This document shows positions 1 to 12,096 of a DNA stretch of 64,000 nucleotides, in pieces. Origin of the DNA: Aphelocoma coerulescens (lineage: Eukaryota > Chordata > Aves > Passeriformes > Corvidae); NCBI RefSeq assembly GCF_041296385.1, contig NC_091023.1, forward strand, positions 11,656,924 to 11,720,923, in the 5' to 3' direction. Within the stretch, counting starts at the first letter, position 1. Every line of letters begins with the position of its first letter. The notes below the pieces were generated by a model, which was not told where the DNA came from, did not search any database, and saw nothing but the letters and a program-made list of their open reading frames with translations. The position numbers and the translations under genes were made by a program.

Positions 1-2340
1 TCAAATAATGCTGTCAGAGCTTGAAAGCTTTTCTGAACAAGAATATATCATAATTTCTATTTAATGTACAACATAAATATTATATTAATAGCATTGTAAT
101 GTGATATGTTTTCATATTAATATTTTTCTGCAAGTGCACTGTTTTTAAAGTGATTCTATGGATTGTAAAATACTTATGTGTGTAAACATTTACATATATC
201 TAGACACTTTTTAGAACAACAATAAAGCAGTAAAGATTAAAAATAACTCTTAATCTCAGAAGTAAAATACAGCGTGCTTATGTTGAGCAGGAGCAGCTTG
301 CTTGTTGGTATTTGCCAGATGGATCCTCAGTTTAAAAAACATGTACCTAAATCACAACCTTTTTATTTTAATCCAAATGTTTCCAGCTCCTGTGGTGTTC
401 ACCTTAAAAGAAGAGAGTGCCACAATACTTGGCTGTGATGTGTATCCTCTTTTTTATAATTAGATGCTACAATCTACTGCTTTGTTTCAGTCTCCTAATA
501 AACAAATTTTTAAAGAACGGCATAAACATCTTCCAGGCATTTAGTATTCATTGCAAATACAAACTTCTTATGCGAGTAAAGATTTAGAGGACTAAATCCA
601 TAATTAGAATGGCAGAAAATACTTCTTATGTATTACTGATTAAATAAGATGTGCCTCTAATTATTCCACTTCTAGATTCCAAAATGTACCAAGACCATTG
701 TTTCTTGGCTAGATTCCTGTTGCTGTTTTCAGGGGAAAGTTTGATTTCTAACTCTGCTGCTGAGCTTCTTTATAGTGTCTTTTCTATTTTGTGTTTTTGT
801 TATCTCACTTTCTCTATTAGTACTTTTTTTCCCCTTTATTGTTGACATATAAAACTTCATACAGGTAGGTGGGGAAGCTGTCAGCTCAAGGGAATCTGAA
901 AGACGATGCACATGTAGGTTGCTTCAGAGTATTCATCTTTCAGGGAGAGGCGATTTCCCACCTGCAAGTCACTGCCTTGCACTGAGTGTGTCACTGGGAG
1001 CATTCTGATTCCATTTCATTTGAATTTGTGTATTTGTTTTTCAAACCAAATCACTAAGGGATAACAAAGCTACTTGAGGAGAAGTGTTGGGTGACAGTTT
1101 TGGGTTGCCACTGTCTCACTCAAATACCAGCAGAAAGTGGATCTCATAGAAAAGAGGGAGAGGTTTTATTTTCTTGTATGGGGGAGTGATTCCAAGACCT
1201 GTGGTGTAATGAGTCACTCGAGTTGTAATTGCTTTCAGTAGCACAGAAACTTAGAGAGGGGGGTGGAACAGTGTGCTGAGAGATGACACAGGAGAGGTGG
1301 CAGAAATGTCAGTATGGACTCCTATCCGTAGCCGTAATTCTCCTCCAGCATGAGAGGAGCCAGAGGGACGTACAAGACCTCTTGTGCTTTTATGGCTGCT
1401 GCAGCAGCTCTGCACTTCTGTCCAGACAGAGATAGGCTAGCAAAAATGCATCCCAGACTCTGGAATGTGACAAACTATTTAAACAGCTCAGTTAGTTTGT
1501 GTTGTTTTAGGGAGGGTGACAGAGAACAAAAAGCAGAGGAGCAAAGTGTGAAAGGGACATTTGTCCAGTCACTCTTTTTATTATCAAATGGGGAGAGAGA
1601 AATAAAAGATTGCCAGACAGGATAACATTGTAATGTCCTCCCACACACCAGCCTGTAGATGTTGGTTGTTTTCCCAAACGCTTTTTGCTTTTCTTTCAGT
1701 GTAATAAGAATGTAATAAACATTGTTATTTGAGGGAGAGCAAGGGTGTGGGCTCCCAGGCATTCATTCAAGCCCGCTGTTCACTTTGCCCTGGTTTCAAA
1801 ATGGACTCGAGCTCCAGTGGCTGGTGCTGCCAGAGGCCCAGGCAGATTTTGGAGGTGCTGGTCCTGCTGTTGCAGCAGCTGCAATGGAAAAAGCAAACTA
1901 GTAAATGTTCTCTAATTTAAATCAATTGGTCATCTGTGGAGTTGCATTAATAGGGAATGCAAATATGATTTTAATACAACTTTATTACATGTTAAGGAAG
2001 GAAATGATTATTAACCTCTACAAACATCATTTTAGAAGCACTTTTTGTTCATGATCTGAAATGTTAACATGCTTCTGACACGGGGATGATGATGATTTCT
2101 GCCTACCAGGTGCACTGTCTTTTAGATTAAATATTGCAGACCCTCTTCTCAAGGTTTTATTCAAAAAGGGAAGGTTTATTCAGCTTATATTATTGCTGGC
2201 CTGACATTTCTGCCACTTTGTATCTTTTAATGTATTTCTTGACAGAAATGTAATGCGGCTGTAATGAGGAGCTATCATTACTTTAATGAGGCTTCCTGCA
2301 AGGAGCAGCCACCACAACGTTTTACTGTCCCTAAAAACAA
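1..2340. other. AT-rich non-coding stretch, no gene seen
   Basis: No open frame here resembles a protein family, and the short frames present are of chance size. Two AATAAA hexamers (221-226 and near 498) could be poly(A) signals. If so, the extreme left might be the 3' UTR of the upstream gene, which by remembered synteny would be PXYLP1. No coding sequence supports that, so it is only a guess. Confidence 0.5.
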
Positions 2341-2344
2341 TAAT

Positions 2345-2760
2345 GTTCCGGCGACTCCGGCAGCCCCTTCCCCCGCCATCCCGCTGTGGGGCCGCTGTGG
2401 GGCCGCTGTGGGAACAGTATTCCCCGCCATCCCGCTGTGGGGCCGCTGTGGGAACAGTATTCCCCGCCATCCCGCCCTAGGGCCACCGCTCCGTCAGGAC
2501 GCGGGGCCGGCGGGGGCGCCATGGCGGACCCGCCACGCCAGGGGGCGCCGTGGCGCAGAGCCGGGCCGCTTCAGGCGAGGCTGCTCCGGGAGGCGCCGCG
2601 TCCCGGCCGCGCCCGCGTCGTGCGGGAGCTGGAACCGGGAACACCTTCGGCCGCAGTTCGTGCCGGCCAGGAGCTCCGCAGGGTACGCCAGGTGCTGATG
2701 TGACGTGACACACCGGGCAGGCGCTCCGGGCTGTGGGGGTCGGGAATTACGCCGGTGACA
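2345..2760. promoter_or_regulatory. GC/CpG-rich block, possible CpG-island promoter
   Basis: A roughly 400-bp block dense in CpG sits abruptly in AT-rich DNA. It includes a short tandem repeat (2371-2475) and an ATGGCGG context at 2521 that opens a 60-codon frame rich in Arg and Pro. CpG islands in vertebrates usually mark promoters, so this could be an upstream promoter of ZBTB38 or of a non-coding RNA. The ATG-led frame has no protein family I recognise and the composition makes open frames easy, so I do not call a CDS. Strand is undetermined. Confidence 0.45.
2371..2475. repeat. GC-rich minisatellite, 40-bp unit
   Basis: The unit starts CCCCGCCATCCCGCTGTGGG and ends GGAACAGTATT. Copy 1 (2371-2421) carries an extra 11-bp internal GGGGCCGCTGT-type step. 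Copy 2 (2422-2461) is 40 bp. Copy 3 (from 2462) matches for 14 bp and then diverges. Copies 1 and 2 are essentially identical apart from the 11-bp expansion, which suggests recent duplication. Overlapping open frames in this block are by-products of the repeat. Confidence 0.85.
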
Positions 2761-5700
2761 CCAGCACAGTGGCAGCGGGTCACGCTGGGGTCAGACACCT
2801 TACGGGTTCTGGAAAATTAATTATTTGGCAAAGATACTTTTTTTTTTTTTAATATTTATTTTATGTATTTTAGCTAAGATCCATCTGCTACTTCCGATGT
2901 AGCACATTAGATTAAAAATATTTTTTAAATCCTATATTAATTTCTCTCATGCTATTGCCAGTTTATTGAGGTTTTGATGGGCAATTTAAGTAAGGCCACT
3001 ATAATGGGGGCTTATTGTTAAACACATAATTAGTCTATATCCTTGAAATTCTATAAAACTTCGCTGCACTAAAAAGCAGCTGTTAATGCTTGCTGAGTAT
3101 CTTTAATATGCCCGATTCATAGTACTTTGCAAATCATTAAAACATGACATTGTTCCACAAACAATGCCATGTGCGTCATAGAGGAGCCAAGAAACACACT
3201 GGGAGCAGACTGCCGGGAAGACAGGAAATAATGAGCTCGTCCTCTGACCCCATTTTGATGACTCTTTGACCCAAAAAGCGAGTAGTGCTTGATAGGCAGG
3301 CAAGGCGGATAATCGGGGCTTCTAAGGAGGTTACAAATTGCATGCAGGAAACCTTAGAATCTCTTGTTTTTCACATCAGGCTCAGAAAGCTATCCATGGT
3401 TTTGATATTTATTGAAATACACCTGACATCTGTTAGGAAGGAGGGATCCTAGCTGTCAGCTGCACTATTCTGAGACTAGAGAATACTGTACAGCAAGTAC
3501 ACACAAAGTCTGACCTCTGTGTCAAATTACCCTGGTCTTTCTCCCTGCAGTTCTTCTGGAGAGGTGGGGAAGCTTCTGGGTCTCACCACTGACCTTATCC
3601 TCACCTTTTCAGAAAAAATGTTGTGGACTAACTAGGAATACTACTAAATCATGAGCTCTTAATTTTCTGTAGTTACAACAGCTTTACAGAACCAAATCTA
3701 ATCTTACCCTGCCAATAGCCAACAACCCTCATTACCTTTTGTAGGGTTAGCATCAAGGCCCTTGGCCTGATTCTGCCAGAGCTCCAGGCAGTTTTAGATA
3801 ACTGTTCTCACAATATCATTTGTCAGACCAAGGTTTTGGCTTACACAAGATCAGAAGGAAAAACAGTTATAAAATGCATTGCCAAGTCGTGGTTCCAATG
3901 GGAGAACACAGGGAAATAGAACTGTTACTAAATCTTTTAAATGTTACATTATTTTAACTAATTTCACCCTCAATGTTCTTCACAAATTACTAGAATTAAT
4001 CTACAAACAGAAGGAAAAAAACTCCTACCCATTAGTAAAAAATGGTTTTTGAAATACTTTAATTATAGTAAGTAATAAAATAAATTGGAAAGAAGCCTGT
4101 ATTCTGTGAATGTGTACGCTGACCATTAAAAGTGCCAGTGGGTGTACACAGACTCTCATGAAAGACAGAGGTTTCAATATTCCCCATTGCCCAGGACCAA
4201 GGTCACTCCAAGCTAATACACGACACTGATCCTGCGGTGTTACATGAGTGTGTGCTGAGGCAGTGAGCAGGACTTTTCACAGCATAGTGCATTTGGGGTG
4301 TGTTGTAATTGGGGCTCATCTGGGGCGAAAACCATACAGAGCATTTTTCTAGGACTTTTTTTCTTATGTTTAGAGAACTAGATTTACATTTAAAATCGCT
4401 GCCTATTTTAAGTTTCTTTTTTAATATATTAGAAGTCTGTCCATCTGCTTAGTTCTTTCTGAACTTCTGGCCTCTTTCAGATGTTTCAAATTTGACACCT
4501 AAGAATTGAGATGCTAATGACTTCTGATGGAGTGTGTTGTATTGTTAAATGTATCTTGATGCGTGTGTTTCTTAGTGCAGTTAATAATTTTGCTTACAGG
4601 TAGCTGGAGTGGCCTGCAGCTGCTCTCCTGAAATCTGTGGGAGTCTTTTAGCTTTGACGCCAGCATGAGCTGGCTGTAACCTAGAGGCCATGCAGCTGGC
4701 TTTTACCATAGTTAGCTGGGTATGAAATAATTGTATTAGTCAGAACAATGAGGAGGCAGAAGCAAAGCTGAAATTGAAGCTTTAAGGATCTGACTCATTC
4801 TGTTTCTGGCACAAGGAGGTGCAAATTGCACTTCCTGAATTTGCTGCACACCTACCAAACCCCAATTACAGCACACCCCAAATGTGCTGTGCTGTGAAAA
4901 ACCCTGCTCACTGCCTCAGCACAGAGCCATCAACTAATTTGCTGTTGGCAGCTGCTGTTTGTAGGATGTTAGCTGAAAGATGTCTGTGTGTTGCTGCAAC
5001 TCTCCTTACCCGTTTTGCAGTCTTTGTTCACTGTCACTCAGAGCCTGGCTTATAGAAATGGTATCCTGAGAATCTTCAGTTGGACAATAACCTGACAGAG
5101 CAGGGCCCTCTCTGCTGGTCATAAGCAGCATATTTGTTTTTTCCCTCAGAAACAGCAATAATTTAGCTTCTCAGATGTGTCCTATCTGTTCCATCAACTA
5201 GAATAATTTTATTACCCCAATTCCATACAATTATATCCCCCCCAAAAAAAGCCCAAAGCCAGCAAGCCCACTGTGGCCTTGCTGAAAGCATGTTGCAGCC
5301 CCTTTTAAGTTACAAGCCCTGTCTGAGAAGTGTCAACAAAATGCAGTGGGTTGTAGCAATGTGAGATTCAGCAGGTACTTGTGCATGGAGGCAACCACGA
5401 GGTAGGTTCACCATGAAGAACCAGCCAAAGGAAATTCTGCCTGCTGATCTCTGGTGGTTGGAGCAAAGGAGGAGTTTTCAAGGACAAGTCAGAGAAGATG
5501 GGAGACACATTTTTCCCAGTGACTATGTCATTACACAAAAGGTACTGGTGCAGATACCCCTGGTTGCAGCTGTTTTCTACCCAGAATACCAGCTTGCAGC
5601 TACTTATTTAGGACTGTTATTGACAGCTACTATGGGGAAAAGGCTGTTGCCATTCTAAGGCTTCAGACCAAAATTTGCATGAAAAATATGGAGGTAGTTT

Positions 5701-8700
5701 GGTTGTTTCACCCATATTTTCCAGGCCACTTATGTTTTGTTTCCACAGTTAAAATTCACTATGTACATTAGAGATTCTCAAAAGTGATGAAGAGAGTCCC
5801 AGGAATGATATTTCATTAAGGGTGAGTTAATTTTTCAGTTACATAGTTATTTATATATATTTATTTCTACAGCACATAGAAGATGCTGTCTTGACCCTCC
5901 TGGCCTGGAAGACTATAGGTCTCCATAAAAACAGCAGTGATTCAATCTCAGATGCAGAATTGAATAATAAGCACTAAGAATGGGTAGTGCTGATGTAGGA
6001 GGTATGTTCACTCAATCTCACCCTTCATCCTGCTTGTCTATACTTACCTTACTGAGTATTGACCTTGTAAGAATCAATCTATTTCCCATGGGCCATTCTA
6101 TTCCCTATTTCTTCTCATATTGCTTCTAATATTCCATTATTAAAGCATTTTACAATATTTTATTTCTGAAATATTTTTAGGCATTTCTTAAAAAAATTTT
6201 GAAACAACTTTGAAGTCTTGCCTTTGAGCTGTTTAAGTTGGCTGAAGGGACAGTTGAAGTGAACTACATGCAATTAAATAGTTTACATAATTCATGCCAT
6301 AAGAAAAAATATCAAAAGATTTTTTTTTTTCTAGTCTACCTGGGTGGAAGAAAGATTTTTCCAAAGTAATGTTTTCAGAGAGGAATGCTAGAAAACATAT
6401 TGAGACCCCAACGAATATTGACAGACTGATAAAATATCATCCCCAATAACAAAAAACCAAAAAGACAATGACTGTATATGTTCCCTTTGCTGTGAATCAG
6501 AGCAGCTAAATTGTGTACAATGTGTCTTAGGCCATTAACAGGTATTCTCTTTACCACAACTAATTAATTAGGAGAATGACATTCTAAGTAAGGGGAGCTG
6601 AGATTTGGTACTTTTTCTGTTTCTGTAAAATTTTAGGCCACACTAAATCTATGATAGCTGGGAGGTTATTGTATTTATTACAATATTTCTATTTCTTGCT
6701 ATTACTGTTTTGAGCCTGTGATGGCATAAAAAACTGTAAATGCTTCTAGAAGTACGATTATTCTAAATATGTAATGACATTCTAGACATTTTGGTTTCCA
6801 AGTAACTTCTCTATTTTAGCTTCTGTTTAATTTCCCTTCTTCTTCTTTTACAATGAGCAATATTTCAGCAACACAGAGAAGGAAACAAACGCAAGAAGTA
6901 CTCCAATTTGAACAGAGACAAAATACAAGGTAAGTTAATTTTCTTTGAATATACAGTCAAGTTACATCATATTCCTTTAATTATCACGGTTTGATAGGCA
7001 TGAGTGTACTGCTGAAATGGATGTTTTATCTGTTTTAAAAATTAAGTTCCCTACATGAAACTCTTATCTGTAAAGGGATGAATTTGAGACTACAGTTTGT
7101 GTTACGCTCAAAGAATAAAACTATACCCAGTAGGCTAAACACCAAAAGAGTGGGGATACGCCAGATCATTCTTCTCAGTAGTAAGAAAAACTATTTCTGG
7201 AAAATATACTTTTATATTTAAACTCTGCAAGATATATTTGAAAATTACTCTTGATATTTTTTCAGTGAGTCTGCACTCTAAGATTTGAGTCATGTATGTC
7301 TTTAAATATTGCCTCAGTAGGTTCAAACTTATAAAAGTTTCCTACTTCTGAATTATTTTTAGTTCATCATTCTCGTCCTTTAAGTTCAGCATGTTCCTAT
7401 ACTTTTTTTGTATTGTGAAACTTCTACAAATGATATTTCTTAAATACAGGAATTGATTATTGGTACAAAACAAAAATACTTTTGAATATGTCCTATCTTC
7501 TTAACATTTTACCTATAGCTAACAATCATTCTTTCTCATGAATCTGAATAAAACTGCAGCAGACTAGAAAGCGTTCAGCATCAATTCCCACACTTCCATC
7601 TTAAACCAGTCCTGTCCTATTGAAACCAGCAGTACGCTTTGGCTTCAGTGGAAGAGAGTCCATTATTTTAGCTAGAATTATACATCATTTTCTGTCACCA
7701 TGTGGATAGTTTTTTCAGGATAGATTCAGTCAGCTTTGTGGTATTATAGACAGTTTAGAAATACCTTATCTGAACATCAGTCTGACCTGTTAGCAAGTGA
7801 TGTCTTCCTAGCATCTCACATTGCAATCCACATTTTTCCTTGTTCGAAGTCTCTCTCATATCAGGATTACAGTTAGAAGCAGGCCAGAATCAGAGCAGCA
7901 GGCTGCTCATGCAGTGTTATTTGGGATGAAATTCACTTTCCTAAATAAAGGCTTCCAGTGCCTTTTAAAATGTCCTGAGTTACCAAAGACATCCATATGG
8001 GGCTGTCAGATGTTATGGGGCTGTCAGAATAAGGAGACCCTCATTCTTCTGAAGCACAAAGGGGTTGAAGCATGTGACACCCTATAGCTGCCAGGTTTTA
8101 GGCACTGTCAGCAGACAGTGTAGAGTCAGTACTGTCACAACTACCACCACTGCTGAAAGGGGAGCTCCTTCTCATGTCACACAGCAGCATCCCTGGCTGC
8201 AGGAAGGGCCACCCAGGCTCCTGAGATAAGGACACTTCAGACACAGCCTAAGACATTGGTGAATACAAGGTCCTGGATGCCAGATTGGACTGCCCCTCTT
8301 GAGAGGGGGGGAGTTTGCTTCTGTTGGGTGTGTATTCTTTTTAATTTGCATTACCAGACCACTTCAGCCACTAAATATATAAGTATTAAAAATCCTTTTG
8401 TTTCCACAGTGACTAAATATTACTTTCAGATTATTAAATATTTCCAAATATGTTTAGTCAAAATTAGTATGGAGTTTTGAAAGTCAATGAACGCAGCAAT
8501 GATAGAAGATAGTATAAGACAGGTTAGAGTGGTAATCTGATTTTAATTTCCTTTAAACCTTTCCTAATTTATTTATCAATATAACATAATATAATGGATA
8601 TTGTAATGTCCATTAGCAGTGCCTGAAATAATACAACTAATATATACTGGGTTTATTATTTTGTGTAAATGCTAAAATGAAAGAATTTTACTTCTATAGA

Positions 8701-11044
8701 TAGTCTAATTAAAAACTCCAAATGAAGTCTGTGATGCTTTTAAAATGAAGCTTTAGCTTCATGTAGAAACATTGCTGATGCACAAACAGGCTTCACTTCC
8801 TATCAAACTCAGTGTTAACATTCTTTAAGCTTCTGTAATATTGGAAAATCTGCAAGATGAAGACTTACATGTGTTGTGGGTAAAGACTTGCGTGAACAGG
8901 CCCCATGACTCTGTTACAAAAACTGTGAAAATTCATAAATTGAAATTTTACCACCTGCCTTGAAGACTGATCTAAATCAGCATATGGATCTAAACTGCAG
9001 AGAAGACCCTTTACCCACTGTTTTCTTTTGCCCATACACAGGAAATGACCAACGGATAGATGAATAACTAAGCAAAGCTTTCCTTATTTATGCACATATA
9101 ATATTGACTTTCTAGGGCCCCTGACAACCACAGGACTCAGAGGTTTAATTCTATGATGTCTATTCTGAGAATTTGAACAAAAACAATAGCAGTTTTCTGA
9201 TTATTCAGTGCATCCCTTGAATGGGTTTGTCATTTGCACAATAAATGGAGACTGAGTGCCCACCATGCATATATATATATATATATATATAAATTGCGGA
9301 AGTAGCTAAATGCGCCATTTGCTAAACAGATTATAGTAGGAGACCAGAAGGCTGATTTGTGATATTGCAGTGCACTTCAAAAACAGCTCCAGACACCAGT
9401 ATTGACACTGCTGAACTGCAGCTCAGTGAGTGCACTGTACAAACAGAAGGTGGTCTGTGTGGAGTAGTTTGAAGCTTTGGAGCTGTAACTCTGAAGTGAT
9501 GTGTTAGTATTAACAAGTTGACAGGAAGTGGTGACTCAGCCTCTTGAAGGAAAGCTGCAGTGACCAGCCCCTTTTGCTTAAACAAAGAAAAATACTAATA
9601 TCTCTCTTTTTGTGAAAAGCTTGTACACATGCAATGTCTGTCCCTGATACAGTCATCAAAATAAATAAACTTCCTATACTCTGTATTTTTCCACAGACTT
9701 TTTGGAGCCCATTTTAAATAATTTTAAATGCTTATCTCTTCTCCATGTGCCCAAAGGCCACACATATCTATGGAGACTTTATGTTACCTTCTTGAACCAT
9801 GCAGAGGCAGTAAGAGATGCTGTCTCTCCCCCATTCATATGCTGTTTGTATTCAGAAGTATTCTGGAAGAAGAAAACTGTAGGTGGACCATGGAAAATCT
9901 ACTGTAGGGTTTTGTTAAGACAGAAACTATATGTATGTGTGTGTTATGGCTTGATGTTACCCAACAGCCAAGCACAGGCTGGTCTTCGTTGTAATAAAAA
10001 TGAGGTCACCATGCTCTTCAAAGCAGCCTGGAAACCTTGTCAGGAGGAAGCCTAAGGCTAACAGCTGAGTGACAGCTAGCCATGAGCAAAGTGAAAGCTT
10101 CCACCAAGGTTGTTATATGACTTTTGAAAGCAGAACTTATGCTCTGAAATTAGCCAACTGATTTGGAAGTGCTTAAACTGTAGTATTTGTGTACACAATT
10201 GCTTTCTTAATTGATGGTCACATAGAAAAACCTGAGACTCTCTATAGATCATTTACAGCATCCTCCTTGCCTCTGAAATATCTTCTTGGGTTTGGTTTTG
10301 TTTTTTTTTTTTTTGAGTGCTTGTCTCTGTTCTCAAGTATTAAATTCAGTCTTCTCAGTAATGTGTACTTTAGTCAAAATGCAGGGAGCATCTAAAGATG
10401 CCTGGAAATCACATAAAAAGTAAATTAAAAGTTACCTCAAGTAAACCCAGCATTTAAGACTGCATTTAAAAGATTCTGCATTTATATAAAATTATGAAAA
10501 TGTTAGATGTTGGGGAGGCATTGAAATATCAGAAATACAAGTTTCTGAGACAGCTAAACTTCAGTGGAGAACTGATACTCGCAACAGAATAGTTCCAAAG
10601 ATTTTGTGCACATAACATTTATACTTATATTTTTTTATATGTGAGGGTTTTTTAAGTTGCTAGTGACAACTGGCAAAGTCAATTTGTCTTTAAATGAAAA
10701 AATAATATCCTGCTGACTAAAATTTTACCTCAAATACCATTCAGAACTGACATCTGTTTGGATATTTGAAAACAAACATTCAGCACAGATTATGTTATAT
10801 TAAGTGCCAGATAGACACAATCAAGGAATGAACCCTGCTTTTCTAGTAAATGTAATACCCATGAAAGATCCTAGAGTGGTTTTGTAGGCTAATATATTTT
10901 AAACATTAGGGTTATTGTATTGCAAGTTTATTTCTCTGCACTACCCATCTTGCCAGTCGAGTGACCATCAGGAAGGCTCAGTGAGCAGCTTATTCTCTTT
11001 ATTTGTTTGTTCTTGCTTTGCCCAATGAAGTAGTATCAAATAAA
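2761..11044. other. AT-rich non-coding stretch, no gene seen
   Basis: No frame here shows a recognisable domain. The longest short frames (for example 9702-10055 and 5413-5658) lack splice context or family similarity. The stretch is intergenic or part of a long 5' non-coding intron of the downstream gene. Apart from an AT microsatellite near 9.27 kb, I see nothing definable. Confidence 0.5.
9267..9291. repeat. (AT)n microsatellite
   Basis: About 12 uninterrupted AT dinucleotides. It is likely length-polymorphic. Confidence 0.9.
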
Positions 11045-12096
11045 TTAAGAACTGGTTAAATGGCAGATCTCAGAGGGTCATAATCAGTGGCACAGGGTCT
11101 AGTTGGAGGCCTGGCACTAGTGGTGTCCCCCAAGGTTCAGTATTAGGCCCAGTACTGTTTAACTTATTCACAGTATTGTTTACTTACTCATCAGTCACTC
11201 GGATAGATGCCTCCTCAGTAAGTTCACAAAGCTGGGAGGAGTGGCTGATACTCCAGTGTGCTGTGCAGCCATTCAGAAGAACCTTGACAGGTCAGAGATG
11301 GAGAGATAGGCAGAGAAGGACCATCTGAAGTTCAACAAGGGCAAATACAGGGTCCTGCACCTGGGGAAGAATAACCCCAGGAACCAGGACAGCTGGGGGC
11401 TGACCTGCTGGAAAGTGGTTCTGCAGAGAAGTACTTGGGGGTCCTGATGGACAACAAACTATCCATGAGCCAGCAGTGAGCCCTTGTAGCCAAGATGACA
11501 ATGAGATTCTGGGGTGCACTAGCAAGAGCATTGCCAGCAAGTCAAGGGAAGTGATCCTGCCCCTCTACTCAGCGCTGGTGAGGCACATCTGGAGTGATGT
11601 GTCCAGTTCTGGGCTCCTCTGGACAAGAGGGACATGGAGCTCCTGGAGCAGGTCCAGTGGAGGCTGCAAAGATGATGAGGGGACTGGAGCATCTCTCTTC
11701 TGAGGCAAGGCTGAGAGAGCTGGGCCTGCTCAGCCTCAAAAAGAGATGACTCAGAGGGGACCTCACCAATGAACATGAGTCTCTGCAGGGAGGGATAAGA
11801 GGAAGGACCAGGCTCTGCTCGGTGGTGCTGAGCAATAGCACAAGAGGCAGCAGGCAGAAACTGATGCCAGGAAGTTCCACCTGAAAACGAGGAAGAACTT
11901 TACTGTGCAGGACATCATGCACTGGAATAGATTGCCCAAAGAGTGTGTGAAGTCTCCCTCACTGGAGACATTCCAGAACCATCTGGATGCAATTCTGTGC
12001 CACGTGCTCTGGGATGAACCTGCTGGAGTAGAGAGGTTGGACCAGATGACCTGCTGTGGTCCCTTCCAACCACATCCGTTTTGTGACTGTGTGATC
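11045..12096 (+). mobile_element. CR1 LINE, 5'-truncated and decayed, + orientation
   Basis: This is the 3' part of a CR1 non-LTR retrotransposon, the dominant LINE of birds. At about 11,120-11,165 the + strand encodes the reverse-transcriptase hallmark [16 protein letters not shown]. Further along come degraded segments typical of CR1 (FNKGK..LHLG, LGVLMDNKLS, SKSIASKSREVILPLYSALVR), then the 3' UTR, ending in GTGACTGTGTGAT near 12,096. The frame is broken by stops and indels. A small deletion near 11,215-11,235 removes the expected catalytic FADD residues between SKF and TKLGG-like sequence, so no active enzyme is possible. The left boundary is approximate because the similarity simply starts there, as expected for 5' truncation. 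Confidence 0.93.

Noticed and set aside
1475..1762. 95-codon minus frame overlapping a 91-codon plus frame
   Set aside because: Overlapping frames with no domain, no splice context and no family similarity.
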